Assembly: GCA_037501455.1 (NCBI GenBank)
Contig: CM074864.1
Location: 29,568,001 to 29,632,000 of the forward strand
Length of the DNA stretch: 64,000 bases
Reading direction: 5' to 3'
From: Lantana camara
Lineage: Eukaryota > Streptophyta > Magnoliopsida > Lamiales > Verbenaceae
The position numbers were made by a program, and so were the translations under genes. Within the stretch, counting starts at the first letter, position 1; each line of letters begins with the position of its first letter. Shown here one piece after another: positions 22,198 through 34,600 of the stretch. The notes under the pieces are model-generated. The model worked only from the letters and a program-made list of their open reading frames with translations. It was not told the origin of the DNA and searched no databases.

Positions 22198-25100
22198 TGT
22201 AACACCCGCGACGATAGGCGCCACATCCCCCGCACTACAAGTCTAGCCTACACGTGAAATTGAAAATCCAGCATGAACCGGACTCATAGCGAACTGTTGA
22301 CAAAAAAAAAAAAAATAAATAAACAACTCCCTGGCTAGGCGGAATCTAACCCTGTACCGATTAATTCAACAACTTGACGAGTGCAATGCGGAAGCGATTA
22401 ATAATAATTTATCACAATAAAAGCTCAAAAGCTCAACATAAACAAAACTGGCTTCAAGCCTTAAATCCAAAAACATAATTAACTTTAACATGCACCTAAC
22501 GACGAGTTCAACTAGGCATGAAACCTGCCCCGAATCAATTTTTAACAGTAATTAATAATTGGCACACAGACCCAAATACATAATAAGATACAAATAGTAT
22601 GCAATGCGACTCAAGTGTACATGTGAGACTTGAACGAATACTAAGACTTGACTCCCGCCTAGCACAACCTGCAAGAAAACTGAGAAAAGTGGGAAAGAGG
22701 GGTCAGTCTCTAAAAGACTGAGTGAGCAGGAGCTGTACGTATATAAAAACAAGCACATGCAAGTCATAAATCCGGAGCAAAGTTTTATTGAACTTAGTTC
22801 CCGGGAAGGGCAAGAAATAGATTAGCAACGCTCGGACTTTATGACTAATTCATATTAAATTCATTAAGTTCATAATGCATGAATAATCATAATGGCTCGG
22901 CGAGTGAGCGTGCATAATCTCCAACCAAACTCCGACCGTGTACAATGAACATGACATATTACTTTGAATACGTGATCATGTAATAATTAATTATACATGC
23001 GAGATATAAAACATGAGACTTAAGCGTTTGGGCAATCCGTGTCCCGGCCTTCCCGCACGGTGCATAACAATAATAACATGAACATAATCATAATCATGAA
23101 AATAAGTTACATCCTTCTCCCTCCATAATGGTTGGGCCTGCAGACCCGAGCCATTCCATAATAATATCGAGACGGGGGCTCATGATGCCTACCCGCTCCT
23201 TCGATGGGTTAACTATCAGCTCAAGAATAACTCACCTTCCACACTACACGGTTGCGTGAGAGATTCTCAATGAGTACTTTGTGCAATGGCTTTGCTATAC
23301 GTCGGCCCGATGCCGAACCGGTCTCCATTCACACATTTCCTCGGGGCCCAATACGTGTGCATGATCAATGTGCATAATCTCGCCAAAACATTTCAAGTCA
23401 TGACAATCATAATACGTTCCATTTCATAAATCATGAGAAAATGTTTACTCGATAAAGAATTACTCGATGGCTTTACTTTGAAATCAATATATATGTATAC
23501 TTTAGGTTTTTGGCCAAAACTTATCACCTAAAGGTTGTAGGGTTTATTGCTTATCTAGAACGAAAATATCCTCACCTGGAAGATGACAATACAAGAATAC
23601 AAGCTAGGCCGTGTGCTTATTGGTCACGTTATCTCCACCCTGGAGATAAACTGTACAAGAAAAGGAACAATGTGTACTCGTGAGATACGACTCAATGTGA
23701 CACCACATAAGATGCACGATATGCTTATGAGATGGTGTAACGTGTCATGAGATAATTTAATATGAAATAAAGCATAAATATGTTATAGAAGGGTGCAATC
23801 ATGTTCATATGCTCAATTAGTCACACGAATTTAATTCATATATTAAGCACGAATTCAAATAATCAAACTTAAGCAAATAAAAACCAAAGAGTGGAAAATA
23901 AGAGCATAATTATCAATTAATCAAGCATATAATTCATATAAGTCACATACGGGAGCCAAGGAAGTGAAAGGAATGCAATAAGAGGGGTTTTGGTGAAGTT
24001 TGGCAAAAGTTGACAATTTTCGGAAATGTACAAGTTGTGGAAAAACAGGAATATCTTAATTTCTAGAAGTTAAAACTGGGTTTTGTTTGTTGGATATGAA
24101 ATTAGACACATAGACCTTTAAAATGATATATGGCCCGTAATCTAGTTCCAAACGAGGACAAAATGGCATTAGCTTGAAGTTAGGTGAGTGCAGTTTGTTG
24201 GGAAAGTGGCGACACCTAAAAGAATTGACTATATCTCAAAAAATAGAAAAGATATTGAGGTTATTTCAATTGGAGATTGTTCTAGACTTCTATAGGTTTC
24301 CAACGGGTTCAAAAATTAGGTCAATCGGAGTTTGTATGAGGGAGAAACACCCATTTGAAAAATGGTCTGAAAACCCAAATGGGCGTTTGGGAGCTCTCGG
24401 GTCAAAATTTTGGGAAGTGAAACGGGCGTTTGCGAAATGAACTGAAAAGCCAAACGAGCATTTGGCATGCCACTGGGCGAAAAAAATAGGGCTATTCATG
24501 GGAATTGGCTCCCAAGCCTTCCCAACACAAAATCAATGCAAGAAATCAACTCAAAACTATCATATAACTCATATACTTCATTTTTACTTCAAGTGATCCA
24601 TGATAACATGCTTAAATCATGAAGAATTCATCCATCAAACCCCGTAAAAATCATGTTGTCCAATCTTCCATGTAAGCCAAGATTTCATGCAAGTCTTCAT
24701 GTTTAATTGTTCTAAGCATGCTTCTAACCACAAGTAACCAAGGAATAACATCAAGATTCATGAACCCTACTTCATACATAACCTAAGAGACTCACATAAT
24801 TAATTCCTCTACCTTAAAATGAAGAGAGAAAGGATGAAATGATGAGATGATGATGGGGAAAATTACACTTTTGGTCCCATTAGACTAACTCGATATCACA
24901 TTTGGTCCCATAGGATTTTTTGTTTACATATTGAGTCCCATAAGAAATAAGTTTGAACACATTGAGTCCCAACTATAAATTTTAACTCTAAAAATGGGAA
25001 AAATGTTATCTTAGTGTTAATTTTTAATGAGAGGGACTAAACTAATACGACATAGAGCTTAGGGTTTAGTCATTTAAAGGCTTGCTTATTTCTGTCTTCA

Positions 25101-26048
25101 ACGTTGTCGATGATGGAGAGCGAAAGAGTTTTGTTTGGGGAGTATTATTTATGAGTTTAAAAATCTGATTAAAGAATGTCATCTAAACTCCACGTCAGAT
25201 TAATTTAGTCTCTCTCAGCAAAATTAACATTAAAATAACGTTTCTCCCATTTTTAGAGTCAAAAGTTAACGATTGGGACTCAATGTGTTCAAAATTATTT
25301 CTTATGGGACTCAATGTGTAAACAAAAAATCCTATGGGACCAAATGTGATATCGAGTCAGTCTAGTGGGACCAAAAGTGTAATTTTCTCGATGATGATGA
25401 TGCTTCAATTTATGCAACTTTCCTCCTTGAATTTAAGCTTGAGATGATGAAATCTTCCTCCCTTCTCTTCTTGGTGTTTCTCCCGTTTTTTAGTGTGTGT
25501 GTGTGTGTGTGATGGGAGTGAGAATGGGATGAGTGTGTGTTCTTGCAATTGTGATACAATGTATAATATATGTAATGAAATATAAGTATAGATATATGAT
25601 ATATATGTATAAAGGTAATAAAGTAGAAATATCATATATATTATATGTATATAATCACTTAGTGCTCCTTAATATATACAAATATAATGAATGTGAGTGT
25701 GAAAGTGTATAAAAGTTATATATGAATATATATATATATATATTACATGCTAATGATCAATTACATGAATTGAATGAGAATAGAAATATAAATCTTATGA
25801 AGTTTAATTTAAGTATAAAGATAGATAGGTATATGTATATAAAATGACATGTCTCTTGCATGAGTGAATAATACAAATGAAATGTTATGTAATGGAATTA
25901 CAATTAACATGATCACATAAACAAATACGCAATTAATCACATAATCACTTGGTCACATAATATAATTTAAGCACGCTTAATAAATCTATCTCCCAAACTC
26001 ACACGTGTGGCGCGTGTACCTGAATAATTTGAACATGGGGGCGTTACA
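22198..26048 (-). repeat. element B 5' LTR (right copy)
   Basis: Co-linear with the left LTR and the same length (about 3307 bp) once the inserted DNA transposon at 24856-25389 and its target duplication are removed. Predicted leader exon 23576-23650, with TTGTACAG before and CCAG|GTGAGG after it on the minus strand. The transposon sits in the predicted first exon, so leader function of this copy is probably disturbed. Confidence 0.93.
24856..25389. mobile_element. short Mutator-like element with very long terminal inverted repeats
   Basis: 534-bp insertion absent from the sister LTR (empty site near 3507-3525). The ends, GGGAAAATTACACTTTTGG and the reverse complement of ...AGTGTAATTTTCTC, begin inverted repeats that remain alignable for about 180 bp each with mismatches, so more than half the element is inverted repeat. 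The flanks are GATGATGATG on the left and the same plus one repeat unit on the right. Against the empty site this gives a 9-10 bp target duplication, blurred by the GAT repeat. Duplication size and long inverted repeats point to the Mutator superfamily. No transposase is encoded. Confidence 0.85.
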
Positions 26049-26055
26049 CTGTACC

Positions 26056-29000
26056 TGTAGCACCCCGTAGCGCAAGGGCACCACATCCCCCTCACCATAG
26101 CCCGACATGTGTAACAAAATGGGGACTCCACACAAACACCATACCATGGCGAACGGGAGATAACCAAAAATCACATCCTAGGTAGGCAGTCTAGGCCCTA
26201 ATTTAGAGTGTGCAATGAACATAATTCCGTTGAAGCGAGAAATTTTAAAACAACACAACATGCTAGCAATTGTCATAAACAAATTATACAGCTTAAATAC
26301 AAGATATATACACAAATCTTATCCCAGGACAGAGTCTAATTACCAAATTTATACATATTTCAAAATGTACAAAATACATTAAAGTAAATGAAATACTATG
26401 AATGAGACTTGAGCTATCCTTAACAACGACTTAAGGACAACCGCCTAGCACAAACTTCCTAAAAGCACCTGCAACTTAAACAAAACGGGGAAAAAGAGGA
26501 ACAAAAACGAGGGTCCGTCCTATAGGCTGGTGAGGGGCTAACACACGCACATATACATATAAGTAAGAGCATAACATATTTAAAAGTTAAAGAGTTCATG
26601 AACCGGGGCGTGGTTTTTGCATTCTAAATCATTTTATCCCGTGATATTATATAGAAGGAAAAAGGTTTGAGGCCGAAGGACAAAATCAACCATTTTAAGT
26701 AATTTATATATAGTCCACTCCCGTTTCACAAACCGTATTCGTAATCAAAATGATAACCACTTGGCGAGAACGAGTTCAAACCCACTTAACCCCTTCATAA
26801 TCATAATCAAAACGAAACAAACAAACTCATAAACAATCATCCTTCTCCGGTTGGGGATGAGGCGGCTTTCGTCAACCCCGTTCTCCCATCAAAATGTGAG
26901 AGTCGGGGGATCTTACCCGCTCCCCGACGGGTGTTAACCGCCGGTGATTGAGAAACCGCCTTCCCTTTGAACTCCCGAGGATGGGAGAATTTCCCTACAT
27001 AAAAATTGGGCTTGTGTTGATGAGAGTGCTCGGCGACCCCTTGGCCGTCCCGAGAATCACATACCACTTCCCCGGGCCCATTTCTTAATTCATAATTCAT
27101 ATTCTTAATAATCTCAAAATTTCATAATTTTTCGACTTATATCCAAAGTCGTATTCTCGCTATTTCAAAACGTTCACACACACCAACCCTTTTCAAATCA
27201 AGCAATGTAAAATAGATTACGTATATATAAAAACGTTTTCAAATGATTTTATAGCAAACAGGACAAATCCCACAAAATACTAATCAAACATGTATTTACA
27301 TAATTATATATATACGTAAGTCGCATGTAAGCTTAAAATAAAATTAGGGTTGTAGGTCACTTAACTAAAAGGAAGAAAAACCTCATCTTCCGAATGTATC
27401 GGGGCAAAAAGGGAGCAATGAATTCCTACAAGACGACCACGTCACCCTCGGGAAGAACCTATGAACAAAAGAGACAACAACAAACGTACTCAAACTCAAA
27501 ATGAACCATATTGATGCTCGGTAAATGCATATGAATGTAAGTGATGCATATAACGTTTAACAAGTTAACATATAATGCATGCAAGTTCGTATTAAATCAT
27601 AAGTCCTTGAAAGCATCATAAACGAGTCCATAAACTTCATATAACAAGCATATCATATCATACAACATGTTATCAAAGCATTCAAATCATATAAGGAGCA
27701 AGGATTGATCATGCAAGGTATATAAGCGAGACATGAAGTCATACATGCACGTTAGAGTAGCATAACACACATAAGAGACCCGAATTCGAAAACGAGCACA
27801 TGAATCAAGCCATAAATTCATAATATGCAAGTTAACACATAATACATCAAGTTAAAAATGCATACAAGTCATAAATGGGTTGGGGGAAGGCAAAGAAAAG
27901 CAACAAAACAATGAAAGAAACTCCCCCGAGCGCCGCCTAGCGACATGACACGGCTATGTCCAAAATACATATGAAATGGACATGGCCGTATCCGATTTTT
28001 CAAAAATCAAGAGCCCAAGTCGTGCCTCTGACACGGCCATTTCATGATTTAGCTCATATAGGACACGGCCGTGTCAAGCTCAAATTTTCGAAAAGAGAGA
28101 CATAGCGCAGCTTTGGTTTTGGGAAAGCAAAACAGGGCATTTTCGTGCAGCAGCTTGGGGAGGTTTTCTTAGGCCATAAAGTACACATAACAAGCATGAA
28201 ATCAACATCAAAACATCACCAATTCATGCACAAAATCGTAGCAACCATCAGCTCCAAAACAGCAACACAAAACCGTTACAAGGGTGGTATCAATACAAAT
28301 TATGTTCTAACTCACATATGCAGCTGAAAATGGGCATGAAATCAGGTCAAAACATAGAATATTCATAGAGAAACATGTATATTACATAACCAAGCAATAT
28401 TACATGAAATTGGAGGTAAGAATTCATTGAACAAATCTCAAAAAGATGACAACAGTTCATACCGGGAAGAGCAGTTCAAAATTCCAGTTTTCATGTCCGA
28501 AAACTCAAGGTTTCATCGAAGCTATCAATGGTGAATCATTCCTAATGTATCTAGCATGAAGTATTAATCAAGAATGGAAGTAAAGAAGCTCATATAAACA
28601 ACAAACATGCATCAATTCAGTCCCAAGCTCAAGTTAAGACATGGAAGCAAGAAATGACCTCTAACCCTTCCTATTCATGCATAGCCCCAAACTCAAATCA
28701 AATCTGAATTAAAGCATGAAATTCATGGATCAAATTCATCATATAATGATGGAGAATTCGAAAATATACTTACCTTCAAGAGTTGATGAAGTATGGAAAA
28801 GTTTTGGCTCCAAAATACTAAGTCATGAAGAGGGCTTTTCTTTCTCCTTCTTTCTCCATGGTTCAGCAGGTTTTCCTCTCTTGTGTGGGGTGTGGTTCGA
28901 ATAGCAGCAGGTAAGGGACAGAGAGAGAGGTGAATCATGGTCATATAAACCAAAGGTTAAGGCTTGAGTATGGTTAGATTGGGCTCACAAGTACAAGACT

Positions 29001-29550
29001 AGTCAAAGGCGGTCACTTTGGTGCAAGCTGCTCATTTCGGGTGAAATACGGGGGTCCAAATGGGCTTAGAAAAATACCAAATCATGTTCAAAAGTTTCCT
29101 TTCATCATTATGAGTCTGACGATTCTTCCAGAATTCAAATCCGAATTCTTGAGGTCATGTTATGGCTCCCAAAACCCAAGGTGCGCTAAAGCTAGTTAGG
29201 CCCTCTTGTCCCTCATAAATCCCGTCTTTACAAAATGAGCCAAGAACCAAATAAAACAAACTTAAAAACATGTAACGAGCATATAAACACATTCACAACT
29301 TACATAAGTCACACATACCAAGATTTCACAAAAATCGAAATTAAATCCGGACACGTAGAAAGCAATTCCGAGGCTCGTAGTCAAATACGTTTAAAATTTT
29401 AGTTAGAAGTTAAACAAATGATTACAATTAATTTCAAATAATCACATAATCATTAAAATAACACATATTTGAATAATTAAAATAATTTAAATGCGCATAT
29501 AACACTCTCGATACGGCGTACCTGTACAGGCGGGCGAGCGGGATGTTACA
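26056..29550 (-). repeat. element C 3' LTR (left copy)
   Basis: TGTAGCACCC...GTTACA. On the minus strand: a consensus donor GAAG|GTAAGT (GT at 28773-28772), predicted intron 27459-28773, 72-nt predicted exon 27387-27458 (TTCATAG before it), and TTGCAG acceptor ending at 26469. The second donor reads GAAG|ATGAGG here but GAAG|GTGAGG in the sister LTR. Confidence 0.92.
27947..28075 (-). repeat. palindrome cluster in predicted intron 1, C left LTR
   Basis: Four related sites: GACACGGCTATGTC (27947), GGACATGGCCGTATCC (about 27978), GACACGGCCATTTC (about 28029) and the perfect 14-bp palindrome GACACGGCCGTGTC (28062-28075). The right LTR has the same cluster at 33526-33654. Confidence 0.88.
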
Positions 29551-29566
29551 ACTTCTCCCCCTTCAA
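29551..29566 (-). promoter_or_regulatory. polypurine tract of element C
   Basis: The reverse complement is TTGAAGGGGGAGAAGT directly before the 3' LTR. Confidence 0.88.
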
Positions 29567-30476
29567 AAGGACTTGTCCTCAGGTCCTAAGGGGTCTTGAA
29601 CGGTTCCGAAGATAACCCAAATCCACACTTCCACTGCGCCACTCTGATCTTAGACTTCTCGAGATCCTATCTCCTTAAATAGCAAACCGGACATAAAGTC
29701 CTAGTCGTTTGCCCCTATTTCCCAGATAAATTCGGGAGTGGTTGGAGAATCCTCAACCATTGGCATATAGACATTACTACACAAAGTCTATAACGTCTTT
29801 GTTATACCACTACATCCGGTCTCCCAAAACCCCGAATAACTGCAAACCATGAGCGGGATAAACTCGTGACCTTGTACTTCTCGAGGCGTAGGCTACCGTT
29901 CTTCTGCAAACAACACACAACAATGGCCTTCCTTGGTGCCTCGGTTGGAAACAAAGTAGCCTTTCGTACCTCCGGTTAGGTAAGAGCCGATACTAAGGCC
30001 AACTCTCTTCAACCGCCTCCTCCCACTCAAAACCGTACCTCTTACTCTGAGGTAATCCTCGGTTCTTCCACGAGGAATATCAACGGGTTAGTCTTCAATC
30101 TCATACCCGATGACACCGTTGAGCCCCGAACGGACTTCCTAAAAGTAAACACCAATCTTAGAGAGAGCAAAGCGCCTTCAAACAAGCCCACTTAAAGCAG
30201 CACGACCCTCACATGTCACCCAACACTCACGAACACTCAACAACACCAAACTCCCACCAAAAGAAAGTTAACACAAAAGGAAAAGAAAGCACACCACAAG
30301 CAACAATTAAGAAGTGAAGGAAGCGCATCAAAACATGAACCAAGAAGGGAAAGGAACACATAACAAACAAGAACTAAGAAAGAAAGGAAACACATAACAA
30401 ATAAAAGCCAAGAAGCACTTAAAGAACAAAGAAATAGGCAACAAACACATGGGTTTCCCCGAGATTAATATATACA
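29567..30476 (-). other. non-coding 3' interior of element C
   Basis: No usable frame in either direction. A short A-rich repeat with two copies of AAAGGAAACACATAACAAA lies at about 30350-30405. The part just after the gag stop (GGGGAAACCCATGTGTTTG on the minus strand, about 30445-30463) matches the sequence after the gag of F, so C and F share more than gag. If pol was ever present it is not recognisable. Confidence 0.6.
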
Positions 30477-31460
30477 TCATGAATGCTTTAGTGTACCTTT
30501 CACCGTGGCGGTAGTGTCGAACTTATGGTCGGATTCTTCACTTTCACTTGCGTTAACTCGAATTTGATTTGGAGTCTTGGAACTACGACTCTTCATAGGC
30601 TTCGGATTCTTGTCCTCCGGACAACCATTTGCTAAGTGTCCCGATCCTCCGCACTTGTAACATCTACCGAACTTCTTCCGACAAACTTCTTCTGTATGAT
30701 TCGGGCCTTGACAATACGAGCATTGAATTCTCTCCAATGGAGGAGGCATTAAATCCGTTTTTTATGATCGAATTTTCTTCTTCTTTTTGTCGTTGTTGAG
30801 TTCATGGAATTCTTGAGGCCTCTTTTGAAATACCGATCTCTTGCTTGAACTAGAACTCGAACCCGATTCTTGTTCCACATAAGAAGAGTGAGACTCCATC
30901 CTTTGATTATTAATTTCATCTTGGACCACTCTTCTAACTTCCTCGGACCATGTACGTACCGGTGAAGCTTGGAAAACTTGAAGAATATTATCCTTACGTT
31001 CTTGTAGATGACTCCGGATATTAGGACAATCCTTTCTGGCTCCCGAACATTCAAGCTCCAATATAAGATCGTCCATTTCCTTCGATTATTGCTCAAGATC
31101 TAGAAATTCTCGAAGTCTTCTAACCATTGCACTTGGAGGGATGTAAGTGTAGCAAATTTCTCGAATAAATCTTTCCCAAGTGAGCTCTTCCTCGGATCCT
31201 TCCACTCTTGATCTTAATTCCTTTATCCATTTCGAGGCTCGGCTTTGGAGTAAATGACAAGTACACTTCACTTTCTCTTACGAGGTTTCCGAACAATTTT
31301 CCCAAATCTCTAGTATCTCGGACAACCATTCTTCGGCCCTAACTTCATCACCTCCGAACCACTTCAGCGGAACTAACTTTTTAAATTTCTTATACACTGG
31401 AGATTCTTGTTCTTCTTGTCCTTCCTTCAAAAATGCATGTTGATATCTAGAAGTCACCCT
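30477..31460 (-). pseudogene. gag: decayed gag of element C with two zinc knuckles
   Basis: One continuous minus-strand frame with three internal TAA codons (near 31280, 31086 and 30762) and no frameshift until TGA at 30477. It starts beside an acceptor-like TTTCTTCTTTCAG (ends about 31459). The capsid region includes KWFGGDEVRAEEW, ERFIREICYTYIPPS and REFLDLEQ. A Ser-rich linker and a Lys-rich stretch follow, then two intact CCHC knuckles: CSYCQGPNHTEEVC and CYKCGGSGHLANGC. A short acidic tail ends the frame. The gag of F is clearly related across linker and knuckles. Zinc ligands are intact while the frame is broken, so decay probably followed functional use. Confidence 0.85.
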
Positions 31461-31626
31461 GAAAGAAGAAAAATGATTCCAAAATATCGATGCGTGCGGG
31501 GTTTAGTGCATGTTCATGTGAACTATTAACACAAATAATTTAACTAAATCACATAACTATGAGAGTGAATGTTAACAAGCACATAATCCTAAGCCGAACG
31601 ACCTAGACAGACCCGACACGACTCTA

Positions 31627-31661
31627 GAGCTCCGATCTTGCAACCAAGAGCTCTGATAGCA
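31627..31661 (-). promoter_or_regulatory. degraded primer-binding site and hairpin, element C
   Basis: The reverse complement of 31650-31661 is TGCTATCAGAGC, one base off the initiator-Met primer site. Its last bases form one arm of a stem: GAGCTC at 31648-31653 pairs with GAGCTC at 31627-31632. Element F has the same arrangement. Confidence 0.85.
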
Positions 31662-31669
31662 CTTTAGGA

Positions 31670-34600
31670 TATAACACCCCTGAGCGTAAGGGTACCATAT
31701 CCCCCGGACCATAGCCCGACACGTGTAACAAAATGGGGAATCCGCACACGCACCAAACCATGGCGAACAGGAGGCAACCAAAAATCACATCCAAGCTAGG
31801 CGGTCTAAACCCTAATTTAGAGTGCGCAATGAACATAATTCCACGGAAGCGAGAAATTTTAAAACAACACAACATGCTAGCAATTGTCATAAACAAATTA
31901 TACAGATTAAATACAAGATACATATATAAATCTTCTCCCAGGACAAAGTCTAATTGCCAAATTTATGCATATTTCAAAATGTACAAAATACATTAAATTA
32001 AATGAAATACTATGCATGAGACTCGAGCTATCCTTAACAACGATGTAAGGGCAACCGCCTACCACAAACTTCCTAAAAGCACCTGCAACTTAAACAAAAC
32101 GGGGAAAAAGAGGAACAAAAACAAGGGTCAGTCCTAAAGACTGGTGAGGGGCTAGCACACGCACACATACATATAAATAAGAGCATAACATATTCAAAAG
32201 TTAAAGAGTTCACGAACCGGGGTGGTTTTTTCATTCTAAATCATTTTATCCCGTGATATTATATATAAGGAAAAAAGTTTAAGGCCGAAGGCCCAAATCA
32301 ACCATTTTTAGTAATTTATAGTCCACTCCCGTTTCACAAACCGTATTTATAATCAAAATGATAACCACTCGGCGAGAACGAGTTCAAACCCACTTACTCC
32401 CTTCATAATCATAATCAAACGAAACAAACAAACTCATAAACAATCCTCCTTTTCCGGTAGGAGATGAGGAGGCCTTCCTCAACCCCGTTCTCCCGTCAAA
32501 ATGTGTTGGTCGGGGGATCGTACCCGCTCCCCGATGGGTGTTAACTGTCGGTGCTCGAGAAACCGCCTTCCCTTCGATCTCCCGAGGATGGGTGAATTTC
32601 CCTACATAAAAATTGGGGTTGTGTCGATAAGAGAGCTCGGTGACCCCTTGGCCGTCCCAACAATCATATACCACTTCCCCAGGCCCATTTGTTAATTCAT
32701 TATTCATAGTCTTAATAATCTCGAAATTTCATAATTTTTCGACTTATATCCAAAGCCGTAATCTCGCTATTTTCAATATGTTCACACACACCAACCCTTT
32801 TCAAATCAAGCAATGTAAAATAGATTACGTATATATAAAAACGTTTTCAAATGATTTCATAGCAAACAGGACAAATCCCAGAAAATACTAATCAAACATG
32901 TGTTTACATAATTATATATATAAGTAAGTCGCATGCAAGCTTAAAATACAATTAGGGTTGTAGGTCACGTAACTAAAAGGAAGAAAAACCTCACCTTCCG
33001 AACGTATCGGGGCAAAAAGGGAGCAATGAACTCCTAGAAGACGACCACGTCACCCTCGGGAAGAACCTATGAACAAAAGAGACAACAAGAAACGTACTTA
33101 AACTCAATATGAACCATATTGACGCTCGGTAAATGCATATGACGCTTAACAAGTTAACATATAATACATGCAAGTTCGTATTAAATCATAAGTCCTAGCA
33201 AGCATCATAAACGAGTCCATAAACTTCATATAACAAGCATATCATATCATACAACATGTTATCGAAGCATTCATATCATATAAGGAGCAAGGATTGATCA
33301 TGCAACGGATATAAGCAAGACATGAAGTCATACACGCACGTTAGAGTAGCATATCGCACGACTTTGAAAACGAGCACATAAATCAAGTCATAATTTCATA
33401 ATATAAAAGTTAACACATAATACATCAAGTTAACAAGGAATACAAGTCATAAACGAGGTGGGAAAAGGCAAAGAAAAGCGACGAAACGATGAAAGAAACT
33501 CCCCCCGGGCGCCACCGAGAGACATGACACGGCCATATCCAAAGTACACATGAAACGGACATGGCCGTGTCCGATTTTTCAAAAATCAAGAGTCCAATTC
33601 GAGCCTCTGAAATGGCCATGTCAAGATTCAGCTCATATAGGACACGGCCGTGTCAAGCTCAAATTTTTTAAAAGAGAGACATAGCGCAACTTTAGTTTTT
33701 GGAACGGAAAACAGGGCATTTTCGTGCAGCAGCTTGGGGAGATTTTCTTAGGACATAAAGTACACATAACAAGCATGAAATCAACATCAAAACATCACAA
33801 ATTCATTCACAAAATCGCAGCAACCATCAGCTCCAAAACAGCCACACAAAACTGTTACAATGGAGGTATCAATACAAGTTATGTTCTAACTCACATATGA
33901 AGCTGAAAATGGGAATGAAATCAGGGGTAAACAAAGCATATTCATAGAGAAACATGTATATTACATATCCAAGCATTAATACACAAAACTGGAGGCAAGA
34001 ATTCATCGAACAAATCTAAAAAACATGACAGGAGTTCATACGGGGAAGAGCAGTTCGAAATTCCAGTTTTCATGTCCAAAAACTCAAGATTTCATCCAAG
34101 CTATCAATGGTGAATCATTCCCAATATATCTAGCATGAAGTATGAATCAAGAATGGAAGAAGAGAAGCTCATATAAATAACAAACATGCATCAATTTAGT
34201 CCCAAACTCAACCTAAGGCATGGAAGCAAGAAATGACCTCTAATCCTTCCTGTTCAGGCATAGCCCTAGACTCAAATCAAATCTGAATTAAAGCATGAAA
34301 TTAATCGATCAAATTCATCTTATAATGACGGAGAATTCAAATTTATCTTCAAGAGCTGATTAAGTATGGAAGAGTTTTGGCTCCAAAATCACAATGTCAT
34401 GAAGAGGGCTTTTCATTCTCCTTCTTTATCCATGGTTCAACAACTTTTCCTCTCTTGTGTAGGGTGTGATTCGAATAGAAGTAGGTAAGGGAGAGAGAGA
34501 GGTGAATCATGGTCATATAAACCAAGGGTTAAAGATTGAGTATGGTTAGATTGGGCCCACAAGTACAAGACTTGTCAAAGGGGGTCACTTTGGTGCAAGC

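Larger units (their letters stand above)
867..26048 (-). mobile_element. element B: LARD-like non-autonomous LTR retrotransposon
   Basis: Complete minus-strand element with 5-bp target duplications CTGTA at 862-866 and 26049-26053. LTRs are 867-4166 (3300 bp) and 22198-26048 (3851 bp including a 534-bp DNA-transposon insertion). The interior is about 3.5 kb once nested element A is removed. A primer site complementary to initiator-Met tRNA lies beside the right LTR and a polypurine tract beside the left LTR. No gag, protease, reverse transcriptase or integrase can be recognised. LTRs over 3 kb around a roughly 3.5-kb non-coding core fit the published description of large retrotransposon derivatives (LARDs), which depend on proteins from other elements. 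That class assignment is an inference from structure. Confidence 0.85.

Noticed and set aside
24174..24440. 88-codon plus-strand ORF in the right LTR of B
   Set aside because: It runs antisense through the predicted first intron and palindrome cluster. The left LTR has a stop at the corresponding place, and there is no recognisable content.
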